A stretch of DNA of 64,000 nucleotides from the NCBI RefSeq assembly GCF_006738645.1, contig NZ_AP019700.1, positions 3,702,001 to 3,766,000 of the forward strand, in the 5' to 3' direction. The notes beneath the pieces are model-generated. The model had not been told where the DNA came from and made no database searches. It saw only the letters and a list, made by a program, of their open reading frames with translations. Both the position numbers and the translations under genes were made by a program. Position 1 is the first letter of the stretch. Every line of letters begins with the position of its first letter. Source of the DNA: Stella humosa (GTDB lineage: Bacteria > Pseudomonadota > Alphaproteobacteria > ATCC43930 > Allostellaceae). Of the stretch, positions 8,091-16,814 are shown one piece after another.

Positions 8091-10181
8091 CTAGAACTGC
8101 ACCTGCCCCACGAGCCGCACCTCGCGCCCGCGCATCGGCGCCACGTCCTTCAGCAGCGAGACGTGGTTGCGGCCCTCAGCGTCGGTCAGGTTGCGACCCT
8201 GGAGCTGCAAGGTGAAGGCGTCGTTGTCCGGCAGCGGCCGCCAGGACATGGAAACGTTGAGGAAGGCATAGCCCCCCGTGTCGGTCTCGTTCGGCGCATT
8301 GCGGCCCTGGCGCAGCGCGCCCTGCACCTCGCCCCGCAAAGTGAGCTGGCCCAGGTCGGCATTGGCCCCCACGGTGTAGGAGACCGGCGGGATACGCGGC
8401 AGCGGATCTCCCGACGACCGGTTCTCGGCCCAGACGAAATCGAGCTGTCCGTCGAGCGAGAGAACGAGGCCGTCGCGCCGCAGGACGGTCCAGCCCGCCT
8501 CCAGCTCGAAGCCCCGGAAGTCGGCGTCGGTCTGGCGGTAGCGCAGTACGTCCAAGCCATCGACAGAGCTGCCGGTGAAGTCGCCGAAGATGAAGTTCTG
8601 GTAGCGCGAGGCAAAGAGGTTAATCCCGCCGGTCACGTCGCCCCGCCGCCGCCGCAACGACAGTTCCGCTGTCCAGGCCGTCTCCTTGCCGAGCGTCGGG
8701 TCGCCGATCTCGAACGAGCTTGTCGCCAGGTGCGGGCCGTTGGCGAACAGCTCCTCGGCCGATGGCGCGCGCTCGGTGCGCGACAGGGATGCCCCGACCT
8801 GCCAGCCATCGCCCAGGCGATAGGTGGCGCCCAGCGCCAGGTTGGCGCCAGTGAAGTTCCTTTCGCTGCCCAGCGCCGCGGCTTCGACCCGCGTATGCTC
8901 CAGCCGCCCACCGGCGGTGAAGAGCCATGGACCCAGCTCGTACTTCTCCAGCAGGAAAGCGGCGTAGCTGTCGGTGACGGTCGGCGGCACGAATGCCTCG
9001 TCGCCGATCGCCCGGAAGTCACGCCGGCCGCCCTGGATGCCGGCGACGCCCTTCAACCCGCCGATCGGTGCATGCTCGGCCTCCAGCCGGCCCTCCCAGC
9101 TACGGTTCTTGAAGACGGTGCCGGCCACTCCGTCCTCCAACTCCTTGTGGCGATAGTCGGCATAGCCGACGCGGCCGCGTACCTCCTCCACCCCTGAGAA
9201 CGGCCGCGTGAGGCCGAACTTCGCATCGTAGCGGGTCTGGCGGAGGTCGATGGTGACCCGCTCCGGCGCTTCCTCTGCATGCTCGTGGTCGTGCTCGTGG
9301 TCGTGTTCATGCTCGTGGTCGTGGTCTTCCCCTTCGTCGGCATGCACATGACCGCCCGAGGGGATGCCGTACTTGCTGGCAAACCGCGCGATGGACAGCC
9401 CGGCATAGCCCCAGTCGCCGATATAGCTGGCCCCGGCCGATCCGCCGCGCGTTCGCACGAAACTGTTCTCGACCCGGCCCTTCACGCCGCGCTCGCGCGC
9501 CTCGTCGTTGGCGAAGCCCGGGATGGCATAGTCCGAGGAATTCTGCGCGAAGCCTTCGGCATGGAGGACGAGGTTGCGCCCGAGTGCTGCGTCGACCGCG
9601 CCGAAGCCCGTCAGGTCGTGGGCGCCGGTGCCGTATTCGAAGCGCGCCGTGCCGGCCAGCCCGCCCTTTGGCCGGCGCTCGGGAATGCGCCCGTCGATGA
9701 CGTTGACGAGGCCGCCCACCGCCGAGCTGCCATAGAGCAGGGTGGCCGGGCCGCGCAGCACCTCCACCCGCTCGACCCCCGCCATCGGCGCGGCCACGGC
9801 ATGGTCCGGGCTGACGTTGGAGGCGTCGAACGTGTCGAGGCCATTCTGCAACACGCGCACCCGCGGGCCGGACTGGCCGCGGATCACCGGCCGGCTGGCG
9901 CCCTCGGCATAGCCGCTGGAGGCAACGCCGGGCGTGCCGCGCAAGGTCTCGCCGATGGTGAGCGCCCGGCGGCGATCCAGTGCGTCGCCCTCCAGCAGCG
10001 TCGTGCCCTCGACGATGTCCGAGCGCGACTGGCCGAGCGGCGCCGTCACCAGGATCGACCCGAGGTTCACCGCGCCGCCCTCGACCAGCGTCTGGGCCAT
10101 GGCCGGCCCCGACGCCGCCAGCGTGCCCAGCATGACCACCGCACGGGCGGCGATGCCGCCGCGCCCCTCCGTCTTCCGCAT
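8091..10181 (-). CDS. TonB-dependent outer-membrane receptor with His-rich loop (ZnuD-like, zinc uptake)
   Basis: A 696-residue TonB-dependent receptor. A signal peptide ends MAQ, then comes a plug domain (ILVTAPLGQSRSDIVEGTTLLEG... PVIRGQSGPRVRVLQNG, residues about 40-160) and a 22-strand barrel ending VRLVGQVQF with terminal Phe. Residues about 277-307 form a loop made almost entirely of His, Asp and Glu (HDHEHEHDHEHDHEH), a metal-trapping feature of ZnuD-type zinc receptors. GGGGAG precedes the ATG at 10181. A Zur-like palindrome 18 bases upstream supports zinc-responsive control. Confidence 0.85.
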   Translation of the reverse strand: MRKTEGRGGIAARAVVMLGTLAASGPAMAQTLVEGGAVNLGSILVTAPLGQSRSDIVEGTTLLEGDALDRRRALTIGETLRGTPGVASSGYAEGASRPVIRGQSGPRVRVLQNGLDTFDASNVSPDHAVAAPMAGVERVEVLRGPATLLYGSSAVGGLVNVIDGRIPERRPKGGLAGTARFEYGTGAHDLTGFGAVDAALGRNLVLHAEGFAQNSSDYAIPGFANDEARERGVKGRVENSFVRTRGGSAGASYIGDWGYAGLSIARFASKYGIPSGGHVHADEGEDHDHEHEHDHEHDHEHAEEAPERVTIDLRQTRYDAKFGLTRPFSGVEEVRGRVGYADYRHKELEDGVAGTVFKNRSWEGRLEAEHAPIGGLKGVAGIQGGRRDFRAIGDEAFVPPTVTDSYAAFLLEKYELGPWLFTAGGRLEHTRVEAAALGSERNFTGANLALGATYRLGDGWQVGASLSRTERAPSAEELFANGPHLATSSFEIGDPTLGKETAWTAELSLRRRRGDVTGGINLFASRYQNFIFGDFTGSSVDGLDVLRYRQTDADFRGFELEAGWTVLRRDGLVLSLDGQLDFVWAENRSSGDPLPRIPPVSYTVGANADLGQLTLRGEVQGALRQGRNAPNETDTGGYAFLNVSMSWRPLPDNDAFTLQLQGRNLTDAEGRNHVSLLKDVAPMRGREVRLVGQVQF

Positions 10182-10198
10182 GGATCTCCCCCATTGAT

Positions 10199-10221
10199 GC
10201 AATGTTATCTTATTACATTAC
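10199..10221. promoter_or_regulatory. Putative Zur operator in the divergent TonB receptor / SDR promoter
   Basis: The 23-base AT-rich sequence contains AATGTTAT-N3-ATTACATT, a near-perfect dyad (16 of 23 positions symmetric). It resembles the alphaproteobacterial Zur box form ATGTTAT-N3-ATAACAT. It lies 18 bases before the ATG of the His-rich TonB receptor and 98 bases before the divergent dehydrogenase, in a window that is otherwise very GC-rich. Zur assignment is an inference from motif plus target. Confidence 0.65.
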
Positions 10222-10318
10222 AGAAAGAGAGCGAGGCAACCATGGAGATCCCCGGGAACGATGCAGGCCTCGTCCGGTTGCAGCTTCAACCACCCGCACG
10301 ACGCCGAGGCCACTCGCG

Positions 10319-11170
10319 ATGCCCGAACAGTTCCCCGCCCAGCAGCAGGCCCGCCAGCCGGGCCTGGAGTCCGAGATGCGGCCGGAGCCCGACCATGCGC
10401 CGCGCTATCCAGGCGCCGGGCGGCTGACCGGCCAGGTGGCCCTCATCTCCGGCGGGGACAGCGGCATCGGCCGTGCGGTCGCCGTCGCCATGGCGCGGGA
10501 GGGCGCGTCGATCGCCATCCTGCACACCGACCGCGAGGCGGGCGACGCCATCGACACCGTGGAATTGATCGAAGCAGAGGGCGGGCAGGCGCTCACCATG
10601 GCCGGCGACATCGGCTCGGAGGATTTCTGCCGGTCGGCGGTGGACGCCACGCTCGCCCGCTTCGGGCGCCTCGACGTGCTGGTCAACAACGCGGCCGAGC
10701 AGCACCCGCAGGACGACCTGACCAAGATCGGCGCCGCCCAGCTCGAGCGGACGTTCCGCACCAACGTCTTCGGCTATTTCTTCCTGACTAAGGCGGCATT
10801 GCCGCACCTGGGGGATGGGGCCGCCATCATCAACACGACCTCGGTCACCGCCTACAAGGGCAGCGGCCACCTGATCGATTATGCCGCCACCCGCGGCGCC
10901 ATCGTCGCCTTCACCCGCTCGCTGGCGGATTCCCTCAACCAGCGTGGCATCCGCGTGAACGCGGTGGCGCCGGGTCCGATTTGGACGCCGCTGATCCCGG
11001 CGTCCTTCCCGCCGGACCGGGTGGCGCAGCACGGCCAGGCGACGCCGATGGGTCGCGCCGGCCAGCCGAACGAGGTGGCGCCCTGCTACGTCTTTCTGGC
11101 GTGCAAGGATTCCTCCTACATGACGGGGCAGGTGTTGCACCCCAACGGCGGCACGCCGGTCAACGGCTGA
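10319..11170 (+). CDS. SDR family oxidoreductase (GSP39/YdaD-like), catalytic Lys replaced
   Basis: A 283-residue short-chain dehydrogenase of the general-stress-protein-39 group: the N-terminus PEQFPAQQQARQPG and the PDHAPRYPGAGRL lead-in are typical. NAD(P) binding is at SGGDSGIGRAV (residues about 45-55), NNAAEQ is present, and the catalytic Ser is in INTTSVTAYKG. The Tyr motif reads DYAATRGA, so the usual YxxxK Lys is Arg. The start was chosen by family length. A better-looking ribosome site precedes an out-of-frame ATG at 10242. It may share the Zur-like operator with the TonB gene. Confidence 0.82.
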   Translation: MPEQFPAQQQARQPGLESEMRPEPDHAPRYPGAGRLTGQVALISGGDSGIGRAVAVAMAREGASIAILHTDREAGDAIDTVELIEAEGGQALTMAGDIGSEDFCRSAVDATLARFGRLDVLVNNAAEQHPQDDLTKIGAAQLERTFRTNVFGYFFLTKAALPHLGDGAAIINTTSVTAYKGSGHLIDYAATRGAIVAFTRSLADSLNQRGIRVNAVAPGPIWTPLIPASFPPDRVAQHGQATPMGRAGQPNEVAPCYVFLACKDSSYMTGQVLHPNGGTPVNG

Positions 11171-11192
11171 GCCCGAGCGAGAGGCCGGGCCG

Positions 11193-12221
11193 ATGCCCCG
11201 CGATGGCGACATCCTGCCCGAGGCCGTCGTCGAGGCGCTGGAGGGCAGCGGCCTCGTCCATAGCAGCGACGACGAACCCGGCATCGCGCGCCGCCGCCGG
11301 GGCCGCGGCTTCGCCTATCTCCGCCCCGACGGATCGCCCATCAAGGACGCGCGCACGCTGGCGCGCATCCGGGCCTTGGCCATCCCGCCCGCCTATCGCA
11401 GCGTCTGGATCTGCCCGCGCGGCGACGGCCACCTGCAGGCAACCGGGCGCGACGCCCGCGGGCGCAAGCAATACCGCTATCACCCCGACTGGCGGCAGGT
11501 GCGTGACCAGGCGAAGTTCGGCCGCATGGCCGCATTCGGCCGGGCCTTGCCGGCGATCCGCGCCCAGGTGGCGGCCGACCTCGCGCGGCCCGAACTGACC
11601 AAGGCCAAGGTGGTGGCCGGCGTCGTCCGCCTGCTGGAGCGCACGCTGATCCGGGTCGGCAACGACCGCTACGCGGCCGAGAACGGCAGCTTCGGCCTGA
11701 CCACGCTGCGCAAGCGCCACGCCGCCGTGGCCGGCGACCGCATCGGGCTGGAGTTCCGTGCCAAGGGCGGCCGGCTGCATGCGACCGAACTGGCCGACCG
11801 GCGCATCGCCCGGCTGGTTGCCGCCTGCCGCGAGCTGCCGGGGCAGCGCCTGTTCCAGTATCTCGATGACGACGGGCAACGCCATCCAGTCGGCTCGGAG
11901 GACGTGAACCTCTACCTGAAGGAAGCGACCGGCCAGGACTTCTCCGCCAAGGATTTCCGCACCTGGGCCGGCACGCTGCTGGCGGCCTGCCATCTGGCCG
12001 ACGCCGAGCGCGGCCTGTCGCAGACGGCCGCCCGCCGCATCGTCATGGATTGCGTGCGCGGGGTGGCAGCGAAGCTGGCCAACACGCCGGCCGTCTGCCG
12101 CAAATGCTACATCCATCCGGGCGTGCTCGACGCCTATGTCGAGGGGCGCCTGCCGCGCCGCTGCGCCGACGAAAAGGCGATGCTGCGGCTTCTCGGCCGG
12201 CTGGCCCGCGCCCAGGCCTGA
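11193..12221 (+). CDS. DNA topoisomerase IB
   Basis: A 342-residue eukaryote/poxvirus-like type IB topoisomerase that relaxes supercoils through a 3'-phosphotyrosine. The N-terminal domain includes DGSPIKDARTLARIRALAIPPAY. The catalytic domain shows RVGNDRYA, KGG, KDFRTWAGT (active-site Arg) and CRKCYIHPGVLDAY, whose first Tyr is the likely nucleophile. Length matches the bacterial family. It starts 22 bases after the SDR stop and may be cotranscribed. Such enzymes are often in stress or repair gene sets of alphaproteobacteria. Confidence 0.92.
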   Translation: MPRDGDILPEAVVEALEGSGLVHSSDDEPGIARRRRGRGFAYLRPDGSPIKDARTLARIRALAIPPAYRSVWICPRGDGHLQATGRDARGRKQYRYHPDWRQVRDQAKFGRMAAFGRALPAIRAQVAADLARPELTKAKVVAGVVRLLERTLIRVGNDRYAAENGSFGLTTLRKRHAAVAGDRIGLEFRAKGGRLHATELADRRIARLVAACRELPGQRLFQYLDDDGQRHPVGSEDVNLYLKEATGQDFSAKDFRTWAGTLLAACHLADAERGLSQTAARRIVMDCVRGVAAKLANTPAVCRKCYIHPGVLDAYVEGRLPRRCADEKAMLRLLGRLARAQA

Positions 12222-12328
12222 AGCCTGGCCGGGGCCGCCGCCCGGAACATTCTCCGCGCCGGGACGTTCATGCACAGTCGATGACTGCGGATGCGTCGCG
12301 CGCCATGCGGCGGGAAAAGCTGAAGAAC

Positions 12329-14223
12329 ATGAAACTGAAATCCGTCCTCCTCGCCGGCACGGTGATGCCGCTCCTGGCCATCGGCTGGGCGCCCGCGATC
12401 GCCCAGGCGCCGATGCGCGATGCGGCGCCGGCCACCCAGATGGCCCAGGCCCAGCCCGACAACCAGGATCAGGATCGCCGTCGCGGCGAGCGCCGCGAGC
12501 GCAGCCAGGAAGGCCAGCAGCAGGGCAATCCTTCGGCGGCTCCGCCGCCGCCGCGCCCGAGCCCCAGCGAGGCCCGGACTCCCAGCGTCCCGAGCGCGAG
12601 AGCCGCCCAGCGCCGCCGCAGCGCGAGCCGCAGCCGCAGCGCGAACAGGCCCAGCCCCAGCCCGCCCCGCGCCCGCCCCAGCCGCCGGCAGCCGAGCGCC
12701 GGCCGGAACCGCCGCCGGCCCAGCCGCAGGCAGCACCGCAGCGCCAGCCGGAGCCGCCTGCCGCCCGGCCGCCGGCACCTCCCGCTCCGCCCCCGTCGGC
12801 GCAGCGGCCGGGCGAGCGTGAAGGACGGCCAGAGCGTGAAGGACGGCCAGAGCGCGAGGCCCGGCCAGAGCGCGACCAGGCCGCACCGCCGCCCACCGGC
12901 CAGCGCCCGCCACAGCCGGGCGACGCCGGCCGCCGGCCGCAAGCCGAATCCGAACAGCAGCGCCCGCCGACCCGACCGGGCGATGCTGGCCGACCGATGC
13001 CGCAGCAGGCGCCGGCCACCGAACGCGCGCCGGAACGACCGCCCACGCCGCCGGCACCCCCGCCCACGGTGCAGCGTCCTGGCGAACGCGATGCCCGTCC
13101 GGGCCAGCCGCCATCCGCGGGCGACCGGAACCAGGGCGACCGCAATCGGGAGCAGGCATCCCCCGACCGACCGCCGACGCGCGGGGAGGCCGAGCGCCGC
13201 CAGGGCGAGCCGGACCGGCGAGGCGAGCCCGACCGCCCGCGCCTGCCGCCCAACGCCCCCCTCGATCAGGCCCGGCCGGGCGTGCCACCGGCCATGGTGG
13301 CACCTCGCCCGGCCACGGCAGACGAGCTGCGTGCACGCCGCATGGACGATGTCCGCGGCAGCCGCACCCAGAGCGAGGAAGGCGGCCGCACCGTGATCCG
13401 CGAAGGCGGCCGGACCATCATCCGCGACGGCGACCGCTCGATCATCCGGCATGACGAGACCAGCCGCTTCCGCGCGGATTCCCGCGACGTACAGGTGCAG
13501 CGCCGCGGCCGCGAGACGGTCTCGACCATCGTCCGCCCGGGTGGCGTGCGCATCGTCAACACGCTGGACGACGACGGCCGCCTGCTGCGGCGCAGCCGCT
13601 TCGATGCCCGCGGCCGCGAGCTGGTACTGATCGACAACCGCCGGGCCGCGCGGCCGGGCGTGCGGCGCTATGTCGACCTGCCGCCGCCGATGCTGCGCAT
13701 CCCGCGCGACCGCTACATCGTGGCGGCGGGCGCGGTCAGCGCCGCCGTGATCTACGAGACCCTGTCGGCCCCGCCCGTCGACCGCATCGAGCGGCCATAC
13801 GCGCTGGACGAGATCCGCTATAGCGCCGGCGTGCGCGACCGCATGCGCCGGGTCGATATCGACACGATCACCTTCGACACCGGCTCCTGGGCGATCTCGG
13901 CCGACCAGACCAGCAAGCTCGACTTCATCGCCCAGGCGATGATGCAGGCGATCCGCGCCAACCCGGCCGAGGTCTTCCTGATCGAGGGGCATACGGACAC
14001 GGTCGGCTCGGACATCGACAACCTGTCGCTGTCCGATCGCCGGGCCGAGGAGATCGCGATCGTGCTGACCGAGCGCTTCGGCGTGCCGCCGGAGAACCTG
14101 ACGACCCAGGGCTATGGCGAGCAGTTCCCGAAGGTCGCGGTCGACGGGCCGGAGCGCGAGAACCGTCGCGTCGCCGTGCGCCGGATCACCCCGCTGCTGG
14201 CGGGCAAGGGCCCGGCGCGCTAG
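12329..14223 (+). CDS. OmpA-family outer-membrane protein with Pro/Gln/Arg-rich spacer; apparent -1 frameshift near 12555
   Basis: The signal peptide (MKLKSVLLAGTVMPLLAIGW...AIAQ) and about 50 following residues are read in one frame, the rest in another. The first frame gives NPSAAPPPPRP; the second continues with PEPQRGPDSQRPERE. One extra C in the CCC at about 12556-12558 would join them without a seam, so the sequence seems to lack one base. After a long Pro/Arg/Gln spacer come RxGG-type repeats (GGRTVIREGGRTIIR) and a C-terminal OmpA peptidoglycan-binding domain (LIEGHTDTVGSD, LSLSDRRAEEI). An alternative start is the ATG at 12305. It may be a sequencing error or a true disruption. Confidence 0.75.
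12814..12885 (+). repeat. Four tandem 18-bp repeats within the OmpA-family gene
   Basis: Copies begin at 12814, 12832, 12850 and 12868. The first two are identical (GAGCGTGAAGGACGGCCA), the next two diverged. They encode the hexapeptide EREGRP, then EREARP. The repeat lies inside the low-complexity spacer linking signal peptide and OmpA domain, and likely arose by slippage. Confidence 0.8.
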
Positions 14224-14240
14224 CCCCGGGGCCGGGTCAC

Positions 14241-14268
14241 CCCCTCGCGGCCGCTCGGCCGCGAGGGG
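14241..14268. terminator. Bidirectional hairpin terminator between convergent genes
   Basis: CCCCTCGCGGCCG and CGGCCGCGAGGGG form a perfect 13-base-pair stem separated by two bases. It is placed 17 bases after the OmpA-family stop and three bases before the stop of the convergent gene. No T tract follows. Confidence 0.7.
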
Positions 14269-14271
14269 CGC

Positions 14272-14652
14272 CTACCACTTGGCGACGGTACAGGTGCCGA
14301 TGTAGGCGGGTCCGGCGCCTTGCAGCGCCTCCGAATAGGTCACCTTCAGCTCGATCTCGCCCTGGTAACTCGGGCTGACCGTGAAGCCCTCGCATTCCTG
14401 CTCGTCGATGCCGCCGCCCAGGATGCGGCTGTCCGCCGCCCAGGCCTTGATCGGCCCCGCCCCGCGCAGGAAGAACTTGCACTCCCCGGCCGACGTGAAC
14501 TTCTGGGCGGGCTCGCTGCCGACCTGGGTCCACAGGGCCTCGCTGCGCAGGGTGTCGACCGTCACGCACAGCGAGAAAGCCATTGCCGCCGATGGCAGTG
14601 CCGCCAGCGCCAGCGCCCCCGCCAGCGCGGCAAACCGGTGATCGAGACGCAT
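14272..14652 (-). CDS. Small secreted protein of unknown function
   Basis: A 126-residue protein with a clear signal peptide (MRLDHRFAALAGALALAALPSAAMA). The mature part is about 100 residues with four Cys (LCVTV, GECKFF, EQECEGF, IGTCTV), which could form two disulfides in the periplasm. CTGGAGGGG precedes the ATG. No family is recognised. It converges on the OmpA-family gene and is followed on its own strand by the shared hairpin. Confidence 0.7.
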   Translation of the reverse strand: MRLDHRFAALAGALALAALPSAAMAFSLCVTVDTLRSEALWTQVGSEPAQKFTSAGECKFFLRGAGPIKAWAADSRILGGGIDEQECEGFTVSPSYQGEIELKVTYSEALQGAGPAYIGTCTVAKW

Positions 14653-14717
14653 CGCCCCTCCAGATCGAACAGATGTCGCCCCATTCTACCCATCGGTCCC
14701 GGGCGTGGCGACAGGGC

Positions 14718-15851
14718 TCATGGCGTCCGCGACAGCCACCACGTTCCCGCCAGCCCGAGGGCGGAGAACAGCGTCATCGCGGCGAAGCCCGCCCCGCCGA
14801 AGAAGCCATAGAGGATGCCCGCCAGCGGCATGGCGATGCCGAAGGCGATGCCGCCGGCGATCGCGCTGTGCAGGCTCTGGGCGCTGGCCGATCGCTCGGG
14901 CGGGATCGTGCGGGCGATGAAGGTCATCGCCCCCAGATGGGCCGCGCCGAACGTGGCGGCGTGGAGCGGCTGGAGCAGCAGCAGCGTCACCGGGTCCGTG
15001 CCGAGCGCGGTCAGCGGCCAGCGCACCAGGCCGGCGACGGCACCCGCCGCCAGCAGGCCGAGCGGCCCGATGCGCGTCAGGGCGTGCTTGCCCCAGGCAA
15101 AGAAGACGATCTCCGCCACCACCGATTCCGCCCACAGCAGACCGATGAAGGCAGGCGACAGCCCCGCCCCCTGCCAATGCAGCGTGCCAAAGCCGTAGAT
15201 CATGGCATGGCTGCATTGCAGGCAGCCGGCCGTCGCCAGGAACGCCAGGAAGCGGCGGTCGCGCAGCAGCGGCCGCAGGGCGCCCGTGCGGTCGCGCTGG
15301 CGGGCAGTGCGGATGTCCGGCAGCAGCAGGGCGGCCGCCGCGGTGGCGGCGACCGCGGCCACGATCATCCACAGCACGCGCTCCGAATGGCCGGCGATGG
15401 CAGCCCCGCCCACGGTCGCCACGACCATGAAGCTGATCGACCCCCACAGACGCGCGCGGCCATAGTCGATGCCGTAGCGTGAGACCGCCAGCATGGCGAG
15501 GTTGTCGCCGAGCGGCATGATCGGCGTGAACACCGCCGCCACCAGCCCCGCCACCAGGACGATGCCGACGAAGCCGCCCGTCAGGTCGAACAGGGCGTAG
15601 CCCAGGGCGGCCGCCGCCGCTAGGATCGCCAGCACCTTTCGCCGCTCGCCGCGGCGGTCCACGCGCGACGCGACCCATGGAGCGGCCGCCACTTGCATCC
15701 AAGAGCCCACGGCCAGCACCACCCCGATCTCGCCGGGGCCGAGCCCGCGCCCCGACAGCCATACCGGCCAGAACGGCATGCGCAACCCGATGACCGCGAA
15801 GATCGCCGCATAGAAGATGGCGATGCGGATGGCGACGGAATGGGGGGCCAC
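14718..15851 (-). CDS. MFS transporter (HcaT / 3-phenylpropionate permease-like)
   Basis: A 377-residue, 12-segment major facilitator. The opening AIRIAIFYAAIFAVIGLRMPFWPVWL and the central PLGDNLAML resemble the PPP/HcaT-like (MFS_1_like, nucleoside/phenylpropionate) branch. The loop between segments 2 and 3 reads DRRGERRK, a variant of the MFS DRxGRR motif. It is inner-membrane, with unknown substrate. Its start is divergent from, and 44 bases from, an EamA transporter gene. Confidence 0.8.
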   Translation of the reverse strand: MAPHSVAIRIAIFYAAIFAVIGLRMPFWPVWLSGRGLGPGEIGVVLAVGSWMQVAAAPWVASRVDRRGERRKVLAILAAAAALGYALFDLTGGFVGIVLVAGLVAAVFTPIMPLGDNLAMLAVSRYGIDYGRARLWGSISFMVVATVGGAAIAGHSERVLWMIVAAVAATAAAALLLPDIRTARQRDRTGALRPLLRDRRFLAFLATAGCLQCSHAMIYGFGTLHWQGAGLSPAFIGLLWAESVVAEIVFFAWGKHALTRIGPLGLLAAGAVAGLVRWPLTALGTDPVTLLLLQPLHAATFGAAHLGAMTFIARTIPPERSASAQSLHSAIAGGIAFGIAMPLAGILYGFFGGAGFAAMTLFSALGLAGTWWLSRTP

Positions 15852-15895
15852 GCTAGTCCGACCTCGTATCGGCCGGACCCCGGTCCGGTCCAGCC

Positions 15896-16813
15896 ATGAC
15901 GATGGCGCAGGAGAAGCTGGGGACCGACATCCTGCGGGGCATCCTGTTCATGTGTCTGGCGGCGACGGTGCTGCCGGTGATGAACGCCTTCGTCAAGTAT
16001 CTCAACGCCGAATACCATCCCTTCGCCATCATCTGGGCGCGCACCACCGGGCATTTCATCTTCGCGCTGCTGCTGTTCGCGCCAGCCGCCGGGCTGGCCA
16101 GCCTGTTCCGCACGCAGCGGCCTGGGCTCCAGGTCTGCCGCTCGCTGCTGCACCTGGCCTCGATGCTGTGCTTCTTCACCGGAATAGCCTTCGTGCCGCT
16201 GGCCGAAGCGTCGGCCATAACCTTCCTGGCGCCCTTCCTGGTCACGGCCCTGTCGGGGCCGATGCTGGGCGAGAAGGTCGGCATCCGCCGCTGGTCGGCG
16301 GTCGTGGTCGGCTTCGGCGGTGCGCTGGTGGTCACCCGGCCGGGATCGGGCGCGGTGCCGCCGGAGGCGATCCTGCTGTTCGGCAGTGCCAGCGCCTATG
16401 CGCTCTACCAGATCCTGACCAAGCGCGTGTCGGCGCTGGACCGGCCCGAGACGTCGGTCATCTACAGCGGCGTCGCCGGCACTCTCATCATGTCCATGGT
16501 CGTGCCGTTCTTCTGGATCTGGCCCAACGACTGGGTGGATGCGGTGTTGTTCCTGTCGCTCGGCATCCTGGGCGGGCTCGGCCACTATTTCGTCGCCCGC
16601 GCGTTCATGTGGGGACCGGCCTCGGTGATATCGCCCTTCAACTACGGGCAGATCGCGGTCGCCACGGTCCTGGGCTACCTCATGTTCGGCAACCTGCCCG
16701 ACATCTGGACCTGGGTCGGCGTCGCCATCATCATCTCCAGCGGCCTCTATATTGCCTACCGTGAAACGCGCCGGCGGGCCGAGCGCACCGCCCTTCGTCC
16801 GGAAGTGAAGTGA
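15896..16813 (+). CDS. DMT superfamily (EamA) transporter
   Basis: A 305-residue protein with ten predicted membrane segments and two EamA repeats (residues about 10-145 and 155-290). PLAEASAITFLAPFLVTALSG is a typical EamA stretch. It is probably an inner-membrane metabolite exporter of unknown substrate. The stop lies one base before the pepN start, so the two genes are probably coupled. Confidence 0.85.
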   Translation: MTMAQEKLGTDILRGILFMCLAATVLPVMNAFVKYLNAEYHPFAIIWARTTGHFIFALLLFAPAAGLASLFRTQRPGLQVCRSLLHLASMLCFFTGIAFVPLAEASAITFLAPFLVTALSGPMLGEKVGIRRWSAVVVGFGGALVVTRPGSGAVPPEAILLFGSASAYALYQILTKRVSALDRPETSVIYSGVAGTLIMSMVVPFFWIWPNDWVDAVLFLSLGILGGLGHYFVARAFMWGPASVISPFNYGQIAVATVLGYLMFGNLPDIWTWVGVAIIISSGLYIAYRETRRRAERTALRPEVK

Positions 16814-16814
16814 C

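Noticed and set aside
10242-10427. Small ORF (61 codons, MEIPGNDAGLV...) overlapping the SDR start, with a good-looking ribosome site
   Set aside because: The peptide is Arg/Pro/Ser-rich without homology and lies out of frame with the SDR. A regulatory upstream ORF is possible but not supported.
12136-12540. Extension of the OmpA-family frame upstream to 12136 as an alternative start
   Set aside because: That part overlaps topoisomerase IB and lacks a signal peptide; the neighbouring frame contains a textbook signal peptide, so a frameshift is the better explanation.
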